Assembly (NCBI GenBank): GCA_030158305.1
Contig: JAOATE010000046.1
Span: 1,321-48,137, forward strand
Length of the DNA: 46,817 bases
Source: Burkholderiaceae bacterium
GTDB taxonomy: Bacteria > Pseudomonadota > Gammaproteobacteria > Burkholderiales > Burkholderiaceae_B
Direction: 5' to 3'
This document shows positions 1-8,260 of this stretch, piece after piece. The notes beneath the pieces were generated by a model that was not told the origin of the DNA, made no database searches, and saw nothing but the letters and a program-made list of their open reading frames with translations. Position 1 is the first letter of the stretch. Each line of letters begins with the position of its first letter. Both the position numbers and the translations under genes were made by a program.

Positions 1-92
1 ACAACCTTCCCTGCCTTGGCAATCTCTTGATTTAACAAGTTGGCCAATTGCTTGGGGTCGCCAATCCAGAGCGCTTTGGATAAAATTTTCAT
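1..92 (-). CDS. Unrecognised protein, N-terminal fragment
   Basis: An open frame begins at an ATG on the minus strand and runs off the left edge after about 30 codons. The protein starts MKILSKALWIGDPKQLANLL. A clear ribosome binding site (ccaaggagacaagc) precedes the ATG, which makes this a real start rather than chance. The gene lies 59 bases downstream of the SDR-like gene on the same strand and could be co-transcribed with it. No family can be named from 30 residues. Confidence 0.55.
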   Translation of the reverse strand, partial: MKILSKALWIGDPKQLANLLNQEIAKAGKV

Positions 93-151
93 GCTTGTCT
101 CCTTGGGGGATATGGACTCTTGAGAGTGCTCTTATCTAGGTAAAGAATACA

Positions 152-925
152 TCAGACAGTCGGTGTGGCTCCACCATCCAACGGTAAAACAATACCATTC
201 AGATGCGCGGCAAACGGGCTCGCAAGCCAAGCAACCGCATGGGCGACATCCTGAGGTGAGCCTTGAGTCGCCATCACGGAGGGCTTGGCGGCAGTTATAG
301 CGCTGTCTTGGGCGGCCAGCGCGTCAAAGCGTGCGGACGCAATGGGGCCCGGAGCAATCGTATTGGCCCGAATACCCTGGCCTTTATAGCGATCCGAGAT
401 GCCTTTGGTGAGCAAGTTCACCGCAGCATTCATACTGCCGCCTGGCAAATGCGCTGGAGACGGCAACTTGCCCGCACGACCGGAGATATTGATGATCACA
501 CCTGAGCCTGCCTTAAGCATCGTGGGCAATACGGCACGCATCGAGCGCACATACACCATCAACTTGCTTTGAAACGTTTTTTCCCAATCCTCGTCGGTCA
601 AGTCAAGGAAATCACCAAACGTCGAGGTGGCGGTGGAGTTCACCAAAATATTGATCTTGCCAGATTGACGCACAATCTCTCGTGCAGCGTGTGTGACCTC
701 ATCCGTGCTCGTGGCATCGAGCACGCGGAGCCTTGCCTGCCCGCCTGCTTGCGTAATCGTATCCTGCAACGCTGCGAGTTTTATTTTGTCGCGCCCGCTT
801 AACCAAACTGTCGCGCCATGTGCCGCAAGCATCTCTGCGACAGCCGAGCCAATCGCGCCGGACGCGCCCAATACCCAAGCGCATTGCCCAGTCAGCCCGA
901 GGCTCATGTTTGGTGTTGAAATCAT
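152..925 (-). CDS. SDR-fold protein lacking the catalytic tetrad
   Basis: This 257-residue protein has the short-chain dehydrogenase/reductase fold. It shows a glycine-rich nucleotide-binding turn (GASGAIG, about residues 20-26), an NST version of the usual NNAG motif near residue 96, and a PLDGG C-terminus. Every residue of the Asn-Ser-Tyr-Lys tetrad is replaced: Lys121 for Asn, Gly149 for Ser, Gly162 for Tyr and Asn166 for Lys. The Gly149-Gly162 spacing of 13 matches the classical Ser-Tyr spacing, so the alignment is secure. Family knowledge says such members cannot use standard SDR chemistry; they may bind a nucleotide or CoA ester, or use another mechanism. It is divergent from the similar gene at 1039 and lies near an acyl-CoA catabolic operon, which suggests but does not prove a role there. 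Confidence 0.85.
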   Translation of the reverse strand: MISTPNMSLGLTGQCAWVLGASGAIGSAVAEMLAAHGATVWLSGRDKIKLAALQDTITQAGGQARLRVLDATSTDEVTHAAREIVRQSGKINILVNSTATSTFGDFLDLTDEDWEKTFQSKLMVYVRSMRAVLPTMLKAGSGVIINISGRAGKLPSPAHLPGGSMNAAVNLLTKGISDRYKGQGIRANTIAPGPIASARFDALAAQDSAITAAKPSVMATQGSPQDVAHAVAWLASPFAAHLNGIVLPLDGGATPTV

Positions 926-955
926 TTTGTTTCCTTAAACGTTCACAAATACAAT

Positions 956-975
956 GATGCTGACAATCTAGCATC
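956..975. promoter_or_regulatory. Inverted repeat between divergent SDR genes
   Basis: A perfect 6-base inverted repeat (GATGCT, 8-base spacer, AGCATC) lies in the 113-base gap between the two divergent SDR-like genes. Its position fits an operator serving both promoters. Repeats this short arise by chance fairly often, and no -35/-10 pair was clear enough to anchor it. Confidence 0.25.
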
Positions 976-1038
976 TTACTGATTATGATTGCTGGCTAGG
1001 CTACTATCACGCGAAATCAAAACTTATAAAGAGAAGAC

Positions 1039-1806
1039 ATGATGGATTTAGGGTTAAAAGGAAAAGTCGCCTTAGTAACGGGTGGTTCAAAAGGGATTGG
1101 CTTTGCCATTGCCACAGCACTTGCCGAACAAGGCTGCGCACTCCGATTAGTGGCGCGTGATCTCGCTTCACTCGAAGACGCACAACGCGCACTTAAGAAA
1201 GAATTTCCCGTTGAAGTGTTGATCAAAGCGGCAAATCTCTCCATTCCTGGCAGCACAGATGCCGTTGCACAGGCCTTTCCAGAAACCGACATTCTCATCA
1301 ACTCTGCCGGCGCCGTTGCACGGGGCGGGTTGCTAGACCTCGATCCAAACGGCTTCCGTGAAGGTTTCGAAGGCAAGGTCATGTCAAGCATGATGCTCAG
1401 TCGCGCCCTTTACCCGCATATGGTGGCGAAAAAATATGGTGTGATTATCAACATCATCGGTATCGCTGGAGAAAAACTGAATCCAAACTCGATCGGAACC
1501 TCTGTCGCAAATGCCGCACTGATTGCATTTACCAAAGCGTTTGGTGCACAGAGCGTCGATCATGGCGTTCGCGTACTTGGCATCAGCCCAGGCTTGATCC
1601 ACACCCCCCGCACGGACAATTTGCTACACCCCAAAACCGATGTAGATCGTCAAGCGTATGCAAAAGTCATGGCCAATCTGCCATACGGTCGCATGGGTCA
1701 ACCAAAAGAAGTGGCCGATCTCGCAGTGTTCTTTGCTTCAGACGCTGCTAAATACATTAGTGGCGATGTGCTGTCCGTAGATGCTGGAACGCGTTTCAGA
1801 GCCTGA
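1039..1806 (+). CDS. SDR-fold protein lacking the catalytic tetrad (second copy)
   Basis: A 255-residue SDR-fold protein with a canonical cofactor motif (TGGSKGIG, about residues 14-21) and an NSAG motif near residue 88. As in the divergent neighbour, the catalytic tetrad is gone: Lys113 for Asn, Gly141 for Ser, Thr154 for Tyr and Asn158 for Lys. The Lys, Gly and Asn replacements match those of the neighbour, which points to a shared subfamily rather than random decay. Annotation pipelines tend to call such proteins 3-oxoacyl-ACP reductases; the missing residues argue against that activity. The start is an ATG-ATG pair behind an aaagaga Shine-Dalgarno-like stretch. It converges on the Bug receptor gene with 29 bases between. 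Confidence 0.87.
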   Translation: MMDLGLKGKVALVTGGSKGIGFAIATALAEQGCALRLVARDLASLEDAQRALKKEFPVEVLIKAANLSIPGSTDAVAQAFPETDILINSAGAVARGGLLDLDPNGFREGFEGKVMSSMMLSRALYPHMVAKKYGVIINIIGIAGEKLNPNSIGTSVANAALIAFTKAFGAQSVDHGVRVLGISPGLIHTPRTDNLLHPKTDVDRQAYAKVMANLPYGRMGQPKEVADLAVFFASDAAKYISGDVLSVDAGTRFRA

Positions 1807-1835
1807 TACTCTTTACGCATCCCAGCACAACATCT

Positions 1836-2804
1836 TTACTGAGGTTTGATGCCGATCTGTTTAACCAGATCGCCCCAAACCTTGTCTTCCTTTTCAAGGA
1901 ATTTTGCAAACTGTTCCGGCGTATCCTGACTGCTCTGTGCACCAATGTCAGCGATACGCTTGATCATTGCAGGTGAAGCCATCACTTTCATGATTTCTGT
2001 ATGCAAACGATCCACGATGTTTTTTGGCGTTCCTGCAGGCAAAAATAGCGCATACCACTCATAGAGCTCAAAGCCTGGGAAACCAGATTCAGCAATCGTT
2101 GGAATATCACTCAGTGCAGCGGGGCGTGTCGCACCCGTGGTCGCAATCGGACGCAGTTTGCCACTTTGCACATGCGGGATCGTCGAGGTGGGGCTATTGA
2201 TCAACATCTGAATGTGTCCCGCCAACAAATCGGTGAGTGCGGGACCGCCGCCCTTGTAGCCAATTTCTGTGACATCAATGGCAGCCAGCTTAACTAAATA
2301 CTGCATCGACAATTGACCCGAGGTCAAGCCACCTGGCGTCCCATACGCGAGCGAACCTGGCTTTGCTTTTGCGAGTGCAACGAGCTCCTGAAGATTTTTA
2401 GCCGGCACCGCTGGATTGACAGTCAAAATTCCAGGCATCAAGGCCAGCATGGCTAGAGGCGTGAAATCCTTTTTTGAGTCATAAGGTAAAGATTTTGTGA
2501 TGTATGGATTGATGGAATGCGCGCTGATGAACAAACCAATCGTATAGCCGTCAGGCGCTGAGCGTGCGACTTCCTGTGTCGCGATGGTGCTGTTTCCACC
2601 GGGTTTATTCATCACCAACACAGGCTGGCCAAGGGCCTTGGATAAATCCGGTGCAATGGCGCGTGCCAGAACGTCAGAGGTTCCACCCGGCGCAAAGGTC
2701 ACCACAATACGGATAGGCTTACTGGGCCATGTGTCTGCAACAGCGGCAGCAACTGGAATGATTGTCGCGCATAACGCGATCGCCAGCGATTTAAGTTTGT
2801 TCAT
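1836..2804 (-). CDS. Bug-family tripartite tricarboxylate transporter receptor
   Basis: This 322-residue protein is a periplasmic solute receptor of the Bug (TctC) family. A signal peptide (hydrophobic residues 5-22) has a likely cleavage after AVA at residue 23. The mature N-terminus WPSKPIRIVV and the following FAPGGTSDVLAR ligand-loop motif are diagnostic. Family members deliver carboxylates to TctAB-type membrane proteins, but no tctA or tctB is present here, so it is an orphan receptor, as is common in Alcaligenaceae. It is the last gene of the acyl-CoA operon, 54 bases after the racemase, with a ggagac ribosome binding site. Its position suggests uptake of the acid that the operon degrades; the ligand cannot be read from the sequence. 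Confidence 0.93.
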   Translation of the reverse strand: MNKLKSLAIALCATIIPVAAAVADTWPSKPIRIVVTFAPGGTSDVLARAIAPDLSKALGQPVLVMNKPGGNSTIATQEVARSAPDGYTIGLFISAHSINPYITKSLPYDSKKDFTPLAMLALMPGILTVNPAVPAKNLQELVALAKAKPGSLAYGTPGGLTSGQLSMQYLVKLAAIDVTEIGYKGGGPALTDLLAGHIQMLINSPTSTIPHVQSGKLRPIATTGATRPAALSDIPTIAESGFPGFELYEWYALFLPAGTPKNIVDRLHTEIMKVMASPAMIKRIADIGAQSSQDTPEQFAKFLEKEDKVWGDLVKQIGIKPQ

Positions 2805-2858
2805 GTCTTGTCTCCAATTATTTTTTTATGTTTGGTACTACAAAAACTCACATCAACT

Positions 2859-3965
2859 TCACTTTAAAATTTCATGCGTGTGCTGCCCCAAACTCGGGCT
2901 GCTGACGCTGTTCTCCTCCCCTAAAAACAATGGACTTAAAGGCGTAGGCAACGCATTGATCACAGTGCCGTCCGAGGTATGCAGCGTTCGTTTAAACACG
3001 CCTCGTTCCACAAAGTGCGGGTCCTGCGTGGCGTGTTCGAGACCAACGACCTCAGTCACACACACATCGTGCCCTTCAAAAAGCGTTAACCACTCTGCTG
3101 CAGTCCGTTGAGCCATCACTTTGGCCACACGTGCTGTCACGAGTCTCGCATCCTCCACCGACTGTAGTTCAGTGAGTCCAATGAGTGTGAGAAAATTTAT
3201 CCAGAACTTTTCCTCTAGAGGAGCCGCTGCCAAAAACTTATCATCAAGGGTTTGGTATACCTGATAACGCGGGCTTCCTCCGGTAATGAGTTCATTGCTC
3301 GGAGATGGCCACTGATTGGCAGCCCAGCCATTGCCAAGCCCCCAGTACATGAGCGTAAACAAGTTGTCTGCCATGGCCACGTCGAGATGGCAACCAAGAC
3401 CATCTAAATCCCGCTTGCGCAAGCCAAGCAAAATATTCATCATCGCGGGATAGGCACCACCCGCAAGGTCTGCCGTCAGTACAGGCGGCACGAGGGGCAC
3501 GCCATGGCGATCCGCACTGAGTGCCACCATGCCGGCCCGGGCCTGGTAGTTCATATCGTGCGCGGCAATCTGTGCACTCGGCCCCGTTTGTCCAAATCCT
3601 GTGATTGAGCAGTACACCAGGCGAGGATTCATCTCTGCCACTGCCTCGTATCCGAGACCGAGCCTATCCATCACACCTGGACGAAACTGCTCGACCAGCA
3701 CATCAGCTTCTGTAATCAGATGCTTAATTTTCGCAATGATTGCGGGATCTTTTAGATCCGCGACAATAGATTTTTTTCCTCGATTGAGTAAAGAAAAATT
3801 GACGCTATCTGCTCCGATCTTTGGACTGTAGTCACGCATATCGTCGCCCGACGCGCGCTCGATCTTGATCACATCCGCGCCTGCTTCAGCCAGCAACAGC
3901 GTGCACATAGGCCCGGGCAGAAGCGTACTAAAGTCCAGAACCTTGATGCCCTTAAGAGGTTGCAT
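2859..3965 (-). CDS. Alpha-methylacyl-CoA racemase-like protein (CaiB/BaiF family)
   Basis: A member of the family III CoA-transferase fold (CaiB/BaiF). Three residues place it with alpha-methylacyl-CoA racemases rather than transferases: His136 in an AAHDMNY motif, Asp166 in TADLAGG and Glu251 in PLEEKFW. Their spacing (30 and 85 residues) equals that of His126, Asp156 and Glu241 in the characterised mycobacterial racemase MCR. The predicted reaction is inversion of (2R)-2-methylacyl-CoA to the (2S) form used by acyl-CoA dehydrogenases. Length from this start is 368 residues, close to the 360 of MCR. The start at 3965 was chosen because a GGAG lies 6 bases upstream; ATGs at 3968 and 4022 are also in frame. 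The start overlaps the 3' end of the upstream gene by 14 bases, suggesting translational coupling. Confidence 0.88.
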   Translation of the reverse strand: MQPLKGIKVLDFSTLLPGPMCTLLLAEAGADVIKIERASGDDMRDYSPKIGADSVNFSLLNRGKKSIVADLKDPAIIAKIKHLITEADVLVEQFRPGVMDRLGLGYEAVAEMNPRLVYCSITGFGQTGPSAQIAAHDMNYQARAGMVALSADRHGVPLVPPVLTADLAGGAYPAMMNILLGLRKRDLDGLGCHLDVAMADNLFTLMYWGLGNGWAANQWPSPSNELITGGSPRYQVYQTLDDKFLAAAPLEEKFWINFLTLIGLTELQSVEDARLVTARVAKVMAQRTAAEWLTLFEGHDVCVTEVVGLEHATQDPHFVERGVFKRTLHTSDGTVINALPTPLSPLFLGEENSVSSPSLGQHTHEILK

Positions 3966-4617
3966 CATCCGCTCCAGATTTTTTCTTGAGCCAGGCGTTC
4001 CGCGCGCGGCGAGCGGGTGCATAGGCTTCTTGGCCTAGTTGCTCATACAAACTCTGCGTCACCTCGAAATGGTGATGTAAGCCTGAGCGATTGAGCAATG
4101 CAATGGGACCATCTGGATAACCGAGACCCAAGCGCAAGGTCATATCCATATCGTTTGCAGAGGCGAGACCTTCATCCAGACGTCGCAAAGCAGCGTTGTA
4201 ATACGGGCGTACTAAGCGATCAAGAATGCGGCCAGGAAAATCCTGACACACCGCCACCACTAGACCCGCACTTTCAAAGGCCGCACGCGCAGCAGCAAGC
4301 GCTTGATCACTGGTGTAGGGCTTGCGTACTAACTCTACTAATTTGGTCGGCTGATCATCACCCAGACGAAAGCGGGCGAAACCCACTACATTGCTTGGTC
4401 CATCGTCATCTGGAATGTGAACACCCAGGCATTCCGTACCCAGTTCGATCGCCACAAAATCATGAGCAGCATGTTTGACGTCTGCAAGGGCGTAAGCTTT
4501 TGCAGCGTTGGCACCGATGAATACCAAACCTGAACCTGTTGCGCTGGCACCTGTCGTAAAGGGATGCTCCTGAGGAAAAGAGCGGCTGTCACCTTGCTGA
4601 ACAATTTGATAGCTCAT
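3952..4617 (-). CDS. Degenerate 3-hydroxyacyl-CoA dehydrogenase lacking the NAD-binding motif
   Basis: This 221-residue protein matches the C-terminal half of 3-hydroxyacyl-CoA dehydrogenases. From about residue 92 it follows the family pattern: KLVELVR, a DFPGRILDRL stretch (PGF-I-NR in active enzymes) and GLGYPDGPIALL. The N-terminal 80 residues hold no GxGxxG turn, and the catalytic GMHF histidine is absent although the following Glu (E95) remains. It is therefore unlikely to oxidise a hydroxyacyl-CoA itself. It sits between a complete dehydrogenase (5 bases upstream) and the racemase, so a binding or scaffolding role, or partnership with the complete enzyme, is possible. It is not a broken copy of the neighbour, because the frame is intact and has a good start. 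Confidence 0.8.
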   Translation of the reverse strand: MSYQIVQQGDSRSFPQEHPFTTGASATGSGLVFIGANAAKAYALADVKHAAHDFVAIELGTECLGVHIPDDDGPSNVVGFARFRLGDDQPTKLVELVRKPYTSDQALAAARAAFESAGLVVAVCQDFPGRILDRLVRPYYNAALRRLDEGLASANDMDMTLRLGLGYPDGPIALLNRSGLHHHFEVTQSLYEQLGQEAYAPARRARNAWLKKKSGADDATS

Positions 4618-4622
4618 GTTCC

Positions 4623-5498
4623 TTAGGCTCCAAAAATCTTATTGTTGTCGTACCGATGAAATCCTCGCCCGGACTTACGACCAAGCCGGCCTGCGCCAAT
4701 CATGCGCTTGACCAGTGGCGGACAAGCCGCTCGCGGCTCGTTGGTGACACCATGCAGGGCTTCACACAACAACAGCTGTGTATCCATGCCCACCATATCC
4801 AATAGTTCAAGTGGACCTAGTGGATAACCTAATGCCGTTTTGACCGCTAAATCAATATCCGCAGGCTCGGCCACCCCTTGATCAATCATGTTGATCACGT
4901 CGTTGTGCCACGGCACCAAGAAATAATTCAATATAAATCCGGGTGTGTCGCGTGTGCAGACTGGACGCTGCCCTAGGGCTTCGCTGAATGCCCAGGCGCG
5001 TGCAAACGTTTCCTCAGAGGTGTTCATCCCAGGAGACATTTCGACCAATTTCATCATTTGGGCGGGCAAGCAAAAATGCATGCCAACAAAACGATCCGCT
5101 CGACCCGACCCACCCGCAATTTCAGTAATAGAAATTGTGGAAGTGTTTGAAGCAAAGATCGTGTGGTCGGCGCAAACATCGTTGAGTTGCTTAAAAATCG
5201 TGTGTTTCACCTTGAGATCTTCAAACACCGCTTCGATCACAAAGTCACAATCTGCCAGCTCACTGATATCCGTTGTCGTCATGAACTGCGCCATGATCTG
5301 GGCATCCTCGCCCTCAGCAAGTTTTCCGCGCTCAACCGATTTTTTCAAAAAGGCGGCAGCTTGTTTGCGCGCGAGTTCAAGATTGCCCGCATTTAAATCG
5401 TAAATGCGCGTTTTAAAACCTGCACGAGCCGCCACGATTGCGATTCCCGTCCCCATCGTCCCGCATCCTACGACGCCAACCGTTTGCGTGTGATTCAT
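4623..5498 (-). CDS. 3-hydroxyacyl-CoA dehydrogenase (Hbd/PaaH type)
   Basis: A 291-residue single-domain NAD-dependent 3-hydroxyacyl-CoA dehydrogenase, the usual length for bacterial 3-hydroxybutyryl-CoA dehydrogenases. The N-terminal Rossmann domain carries GCGTMG at residues 11-16. The catalytic pair is His141 (VGMHF) and Glu153 (KLVE), with the SNTS substrate-contact motif at 117-120. The C-terminal dimerisation domain shows TPGFILN and ALGYPLGPLELLD. It oxidises the L-3-hydroxyacyl-CoA made by the hydratase to the 3-ketoacyl-CoA. The start codon overlaps the acyl-CoA dehydrogenase stop by 4 bases, so the two are translationally coupled. The usual FNP after the catalytic His is CLP here, which may reflect an unusual acyl group. 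Confidence 0.92.
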   Translation of the reverse strand: MNHTQTVGVVGCGTMGTGIAIVAARAGFKTRIYDLNAGNLELARKQAAAFLKKSVERGKLAEGEDAQIMAQFMTTTDISELADCDFVIEAVFEDLKVKHTIFKQLNDVCADHTIFASNTSTISITEIAGGSGRADRFVGMHFCLPAQMMKLVEMSPGMNTSEETFARAWAFSEALGQRPVCTRDTPGFILNYFLVPWHNDVINMIDQGVAEPADIDLAVKTALGYPLGPLELLDMVGMDTQLLLCEALHGVTNEPRAACPPLVKRMIGAGRLGRKSGRGFHRYDNNKIFGA

Positions 5499-6673
5499 TT
5501 CTTTTTATCCTTTCTTAGAAAACTGCGTCCAATCAGTTGTCTGTGAATCTGATTGGTGCCTTCCCATATCTGTGTGATTTTTGCGTCACGCATCAAGCGT
5601 TCGACACGATAATCTTTACAGTAACCATAGCCGCCCAAGAACTGCACCGCATCCGTCGCGATGCGCATCGCAATATCCGTTGCTTTGAGTTTTAAGATCG
5701 ACGCTTCGATTCCGACATTCGGCGCATCCGCCTCAATCAGCTTGGCCACATGCCAGAGCCATGATTCAGTCATCACGAGTTCTGCCGCCAAATCGGCCAC
5801 ATTGAACTGCAAGCCTTGAAACTCCAACAGGCGCTTTCCGGACTGACTCCGGTCATTCATATACTCAATCGCATCTTCAAACGCTGCACGCGCGATACCA
5901 AGCGCGTGTGCCGCAACACTGGGCCTCGACTTGTTGAGCGAGCCCAACAATACGCTGAGACCTTCTCCGGGACCGACTAAAAGATTGGCACGACTGACTC
6001 TTGCCTGATCGAAAGATAATGAAGCGGTCCCCGAAGCACGGGTACCCATTTTGTCTTCTGTACCCGTCACTGAAAATCCAGGTGTGCCTTTTTCTATGAT
6101 GAGCGCAGAAATGGACTCTTTGCTTCCCTCTATTTCTGTCCATTTTCCGAACACGACATACAAGTCAGCCACATCACCATTGGAGATGAAAATCTTGCTG
6201 CCGTTTACGATAATGTCATCGCCGTCTGGTTTGAAACTGGTCTTCATCCCCGTCGCATCAGATCCAGCCGAAGGCTCGGTGATCACGAGAGCGGCCAAGC
6301 CACCTTCAGCAATGCGGGGTAACAGTCGCTGCTTTTGCTCTTCGTTACCAAAATCCATAATCGGTTTGACCGCATGGAAATTAGTGGCCCAGATAATTCC
6401 TGTGGATGCACAAGCCTGGCTGATTTCACGCACACACGCCAGATAACAGGAATAAGACAGCGGTGCGCCGCCATACTCCTCTGGAATGAACATCGCATTC
6501 AGCCCAAGCGCATTGATGGCCGCGACGTTTTCCCAAGGAAATTCGCCGGTTTTATCAAAATGAGCTGCGCGAGGTGCGATCCGCTCGCGCGCAAGCTGCC
6601 TGACAGAGTCCAACAACATGCGCTCTTCGGCATTCCAATTTTGATCTGCGTCTAGGCGATTTAATACATTCAT
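5495..6673 (-). CDS. Acyl-CoA dehydrogenase
   Basis: A 392-residue FAD-dependent acyl-CoA dehydrogenase with the three expected domains: an N-terminal helical region, the middle beta domain (ITEPSAGSDATGMKT near residue 130) and a C-terminal helical bundle. The catalytic base is Glu in IWEGTNQIHR at about residue 371, the position used by short- and medium-chain enzymes and by AliB-like cyclohexanecarboxyl-CoA dehydrogenases. It introduces the 2,3-double bond and passes electrons to electron-transfer flavoprotein, which is not encoded in the window. It lies between the SDR (15 bases) and hbd (4-base overlap) in the operon. The chain length or ring preference cannot be decided from sequence. 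Confidence 0.93.
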   Translation of the reverse strand: MNVLNRLDADQNWNAEERMLLDSVRQLARERIAPRAAHFDKTGEFPWENVAAINALGLNAMFIPEEYGGAPLSYSCYLACVREISQACASTGIIWATNFHAVKPIMDFGNEEQKQRLLPRIAEGGLAALVITEPSAGSDATGMKTSFKPDGDDIIVNGSKIFISNGDVADLYVVFGKWTEIEGSKESISALIIEKGTPGFSVTGTEDKMGTRASGTASLSFDQARVSRANLLVGPGEGLSVLLGSLNKSRPSVAAHALGIARAAFEDAIEYMNDRSQSGKRLLEFQGLQFNVADLAAELVMTESWLWHVAKLIEADAPNVGIEASILKLKATDIAMRIATDAVQFLGGYGYCKDYRVERLMRDAKITQIWEGTNQIHRQLIGRSFLRKDKKK

Positions 6674-6688
6674 GATGAGTATCCAGTG

Positions 6689-7447
6689 CTACTGCAAGAT
6701 TCCGTGGGCACCATCAATATAAATGGTTTCACCCGTCATGTAGGGAGAGTTCAACACAAATAATGAGGTCACAAAATTACCAATATCCTGCGCCTGCCCA
6801 GCCACACCAGCCGGAATTCGCTTGGAGAGATAGTCGGCTAACGGTCCCTTTTCTATCTGGTCGCGATTAAAGTCTGTCATCACGTAACCCGGTGCGACGT
6901 TCAGCACTCGAATACCTTTATTCCCCCACTCGACTGCCATGCAACGCGTCATGGCCGCCACTGCTGCCTTGGTTGCACAATACGTCAGGTGTTGTTTGAC
7001 GCCTAACTTGTCAAAGAAAGAGCCAATATTGACGATCAGTCCACTTTTGCGTTCGAGCAAAAAGGGATAAATCGACTGGCTCGCTGCCAGCACAGAATAC
7101 GCATTCACATCCATCACATTTTTAAACTCGCGTTCTTCAATGGCTTCAATGCGCCCCTGAGAGTGGATGCCCGCGTTATTCACAAGACCCACAACTGGCT
7201 GGCCAGTACGCTGCGCGATTTCAGAAAAAGTTTTCGCAAGCTGTTCTGGACGACTAACATCGCAGGCGGCTGCGTAAAAACGCTCCGCAATTTCTGGCGT
7301 CACACCGCTGATCTGCGGCATCTCACCCGAGCGCGACAAACAACCCACCCGATAGCCTGCTCGTGCAAGCCCTAACGCAATCGCCGCACCAATTCCGCGG
7401 CTCGCACCCGTGACCATCACACAACCTTTTTCGATTTCGATACTCAT
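6689..7447 (-). CDS. SDR-family oxidoreductase (intact catalytic tetrad)
   Basis: A 252-residue classical SDR with all catalytic residues: Asn115, Ser143, Tyr156 and Lys160, the cofactor motif TGASRGIG (residues 13-20) and the NNAG motif. The C-terminal YIDGAHG is typical of classical SDRs. In this operon it could oxidise a hydroxyacyl-CoA, as BadH does in cyclohexanecarboxylate breakdown, or act on an alcohol or aldehyde before activation. It makes a useful contrast to the two tetrad-less SDRs at the left of the window. It follows the hydratase gene by only 3 bases. Confidence 0.9.
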   Translation of the reverse strand: MSIEIEKGCVMVTGASRGIGAAIALGLARAGYRVGCLSRSGEMPQISGVTPEIAERFYAAACDVSRPEQLAKTFSEIAQRTGQPVVGLVNNAGIHSQGRIEAIEEREFKNVMDVNAYSVLAASQSIYPFLLERKSGLIVNIGSFFDKLGVKQHLTYCATKAAVAAMTRCMAVEWGNKGIRVLNVAPGYVMTDFNRDQIEKGPLADYLSKRIPAGVAGQAQDIGNFVTSLFVLNSPYMTGETIYIDGAHGILQ

Positions 7448-7450
7448 TGC

Positions 7451-8233
7451 TTATTGATCCTTAAAAACAGCGGGACGTTTTTCTACAAAAGCAGTCATCC
7501 CCTCTACCGCATCTTGACTACGATACGCCAGTGTCGAGCAATCACGCTCAATCAACAAACCCTGTTCAAGCGTAGTCTGCAACCCGCGCTGCACAGCCAA
7601 CCGCGCCATCTCAAGCGCAATCAGTCCGTGCTTGAGGTAAGGAGTAAGGAACGCACGTCCAAGCGCGGCGACATCTCCGTCTTCCACGAGCTTGGTCACT
7701 AAGCCGATGCGCTCGGCCTCCTGCGCATCCACCGTGCGGCCTGACAAAATCATATCCAGCGCTCGGTCTTCTCCAATGAGGCGAGGTAAACGTTGCGTTC
7801 CACCGTAGCCTGGAATCAAGCCGAGCTTAACTTCTGGCAGGCCGAGCTTGGCACGCGAGGTTGCAATACGGAACGTACATGCCAAGGCGAGCTCTAATCC
7901 CCCGCCAAAGGCATAACCATGAATCACGGCTACCGAAGGCACGCGAAGGGCCGCGATACGGTTAAACGCTTCCTGCCCTGCTCGCGCGCCTTGGTGTTCT
8001 TGGGTCAGAGTGCGCCCCATCAGTTCTTTGATATCTGCACCGGCACAAAATGACTTTTCACCCTCACCCGTGACGATCAGGCCGCGGACCAAGCCTTGCT
8101 CGATCGCTATTTCGATCTTGGATACGACGGCACCCAGCTCATTCAAAATAGAAAAACTCAAGGCATTGAGGGCCTCTGGACGCTTTAAATGAATGCGCGC
8201 GAGTCCCTCTTCAATACTGAATTCAACAGCCAT
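7451..8233 (-). CDS. Enoyl-CoA hydratase
   Basis: A 260-residue crotonase-family protein of standard length. Both catalytic acids of hydratases are present: Glu114 in GGGLELAL and Glu134 in GLPEVKLGLIPG. The oxyanion-hole segment is CAGADIKEL at about residues 63-71, and the GYGGTQRL motif follows. Having both Glu residues supports true hydration of a 2-enoyl-CoA rather than isomerase or dehalogenase activity. It sits 27 bases after the acyl-CoA ligase gene. The ligase, hydratase and dehydrogenases together cover the first steps of beta-oxidation. Confidence 0.92.
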   Translation of the reverse strand: MAVEFSIEEGLARIHLKRPEALNALSFSILNELGAVVSKIEIAIEQGLVRGLIVTGEGEKSFCAGADIKELMGRTLTQEHQGARAGQEAFNRIAALRVPSVAVIHGYAFGGGLELALACTFRIATSRAKLGLPEVKLGLIPGYGGTQRLPRLIGEDRALDMILSGRTVDAQEAERIGLVTKLVEDGDVAALGRAFLTPYLKHGLIALEMARLAVQRGLQTTLEQGLLIERDCSTLAYRSQDAVEGMTAFVEKRPAVFKDQ

Positions 8234-8260
8234 CCTTCTCTCCTGATTGATTCATACCGG

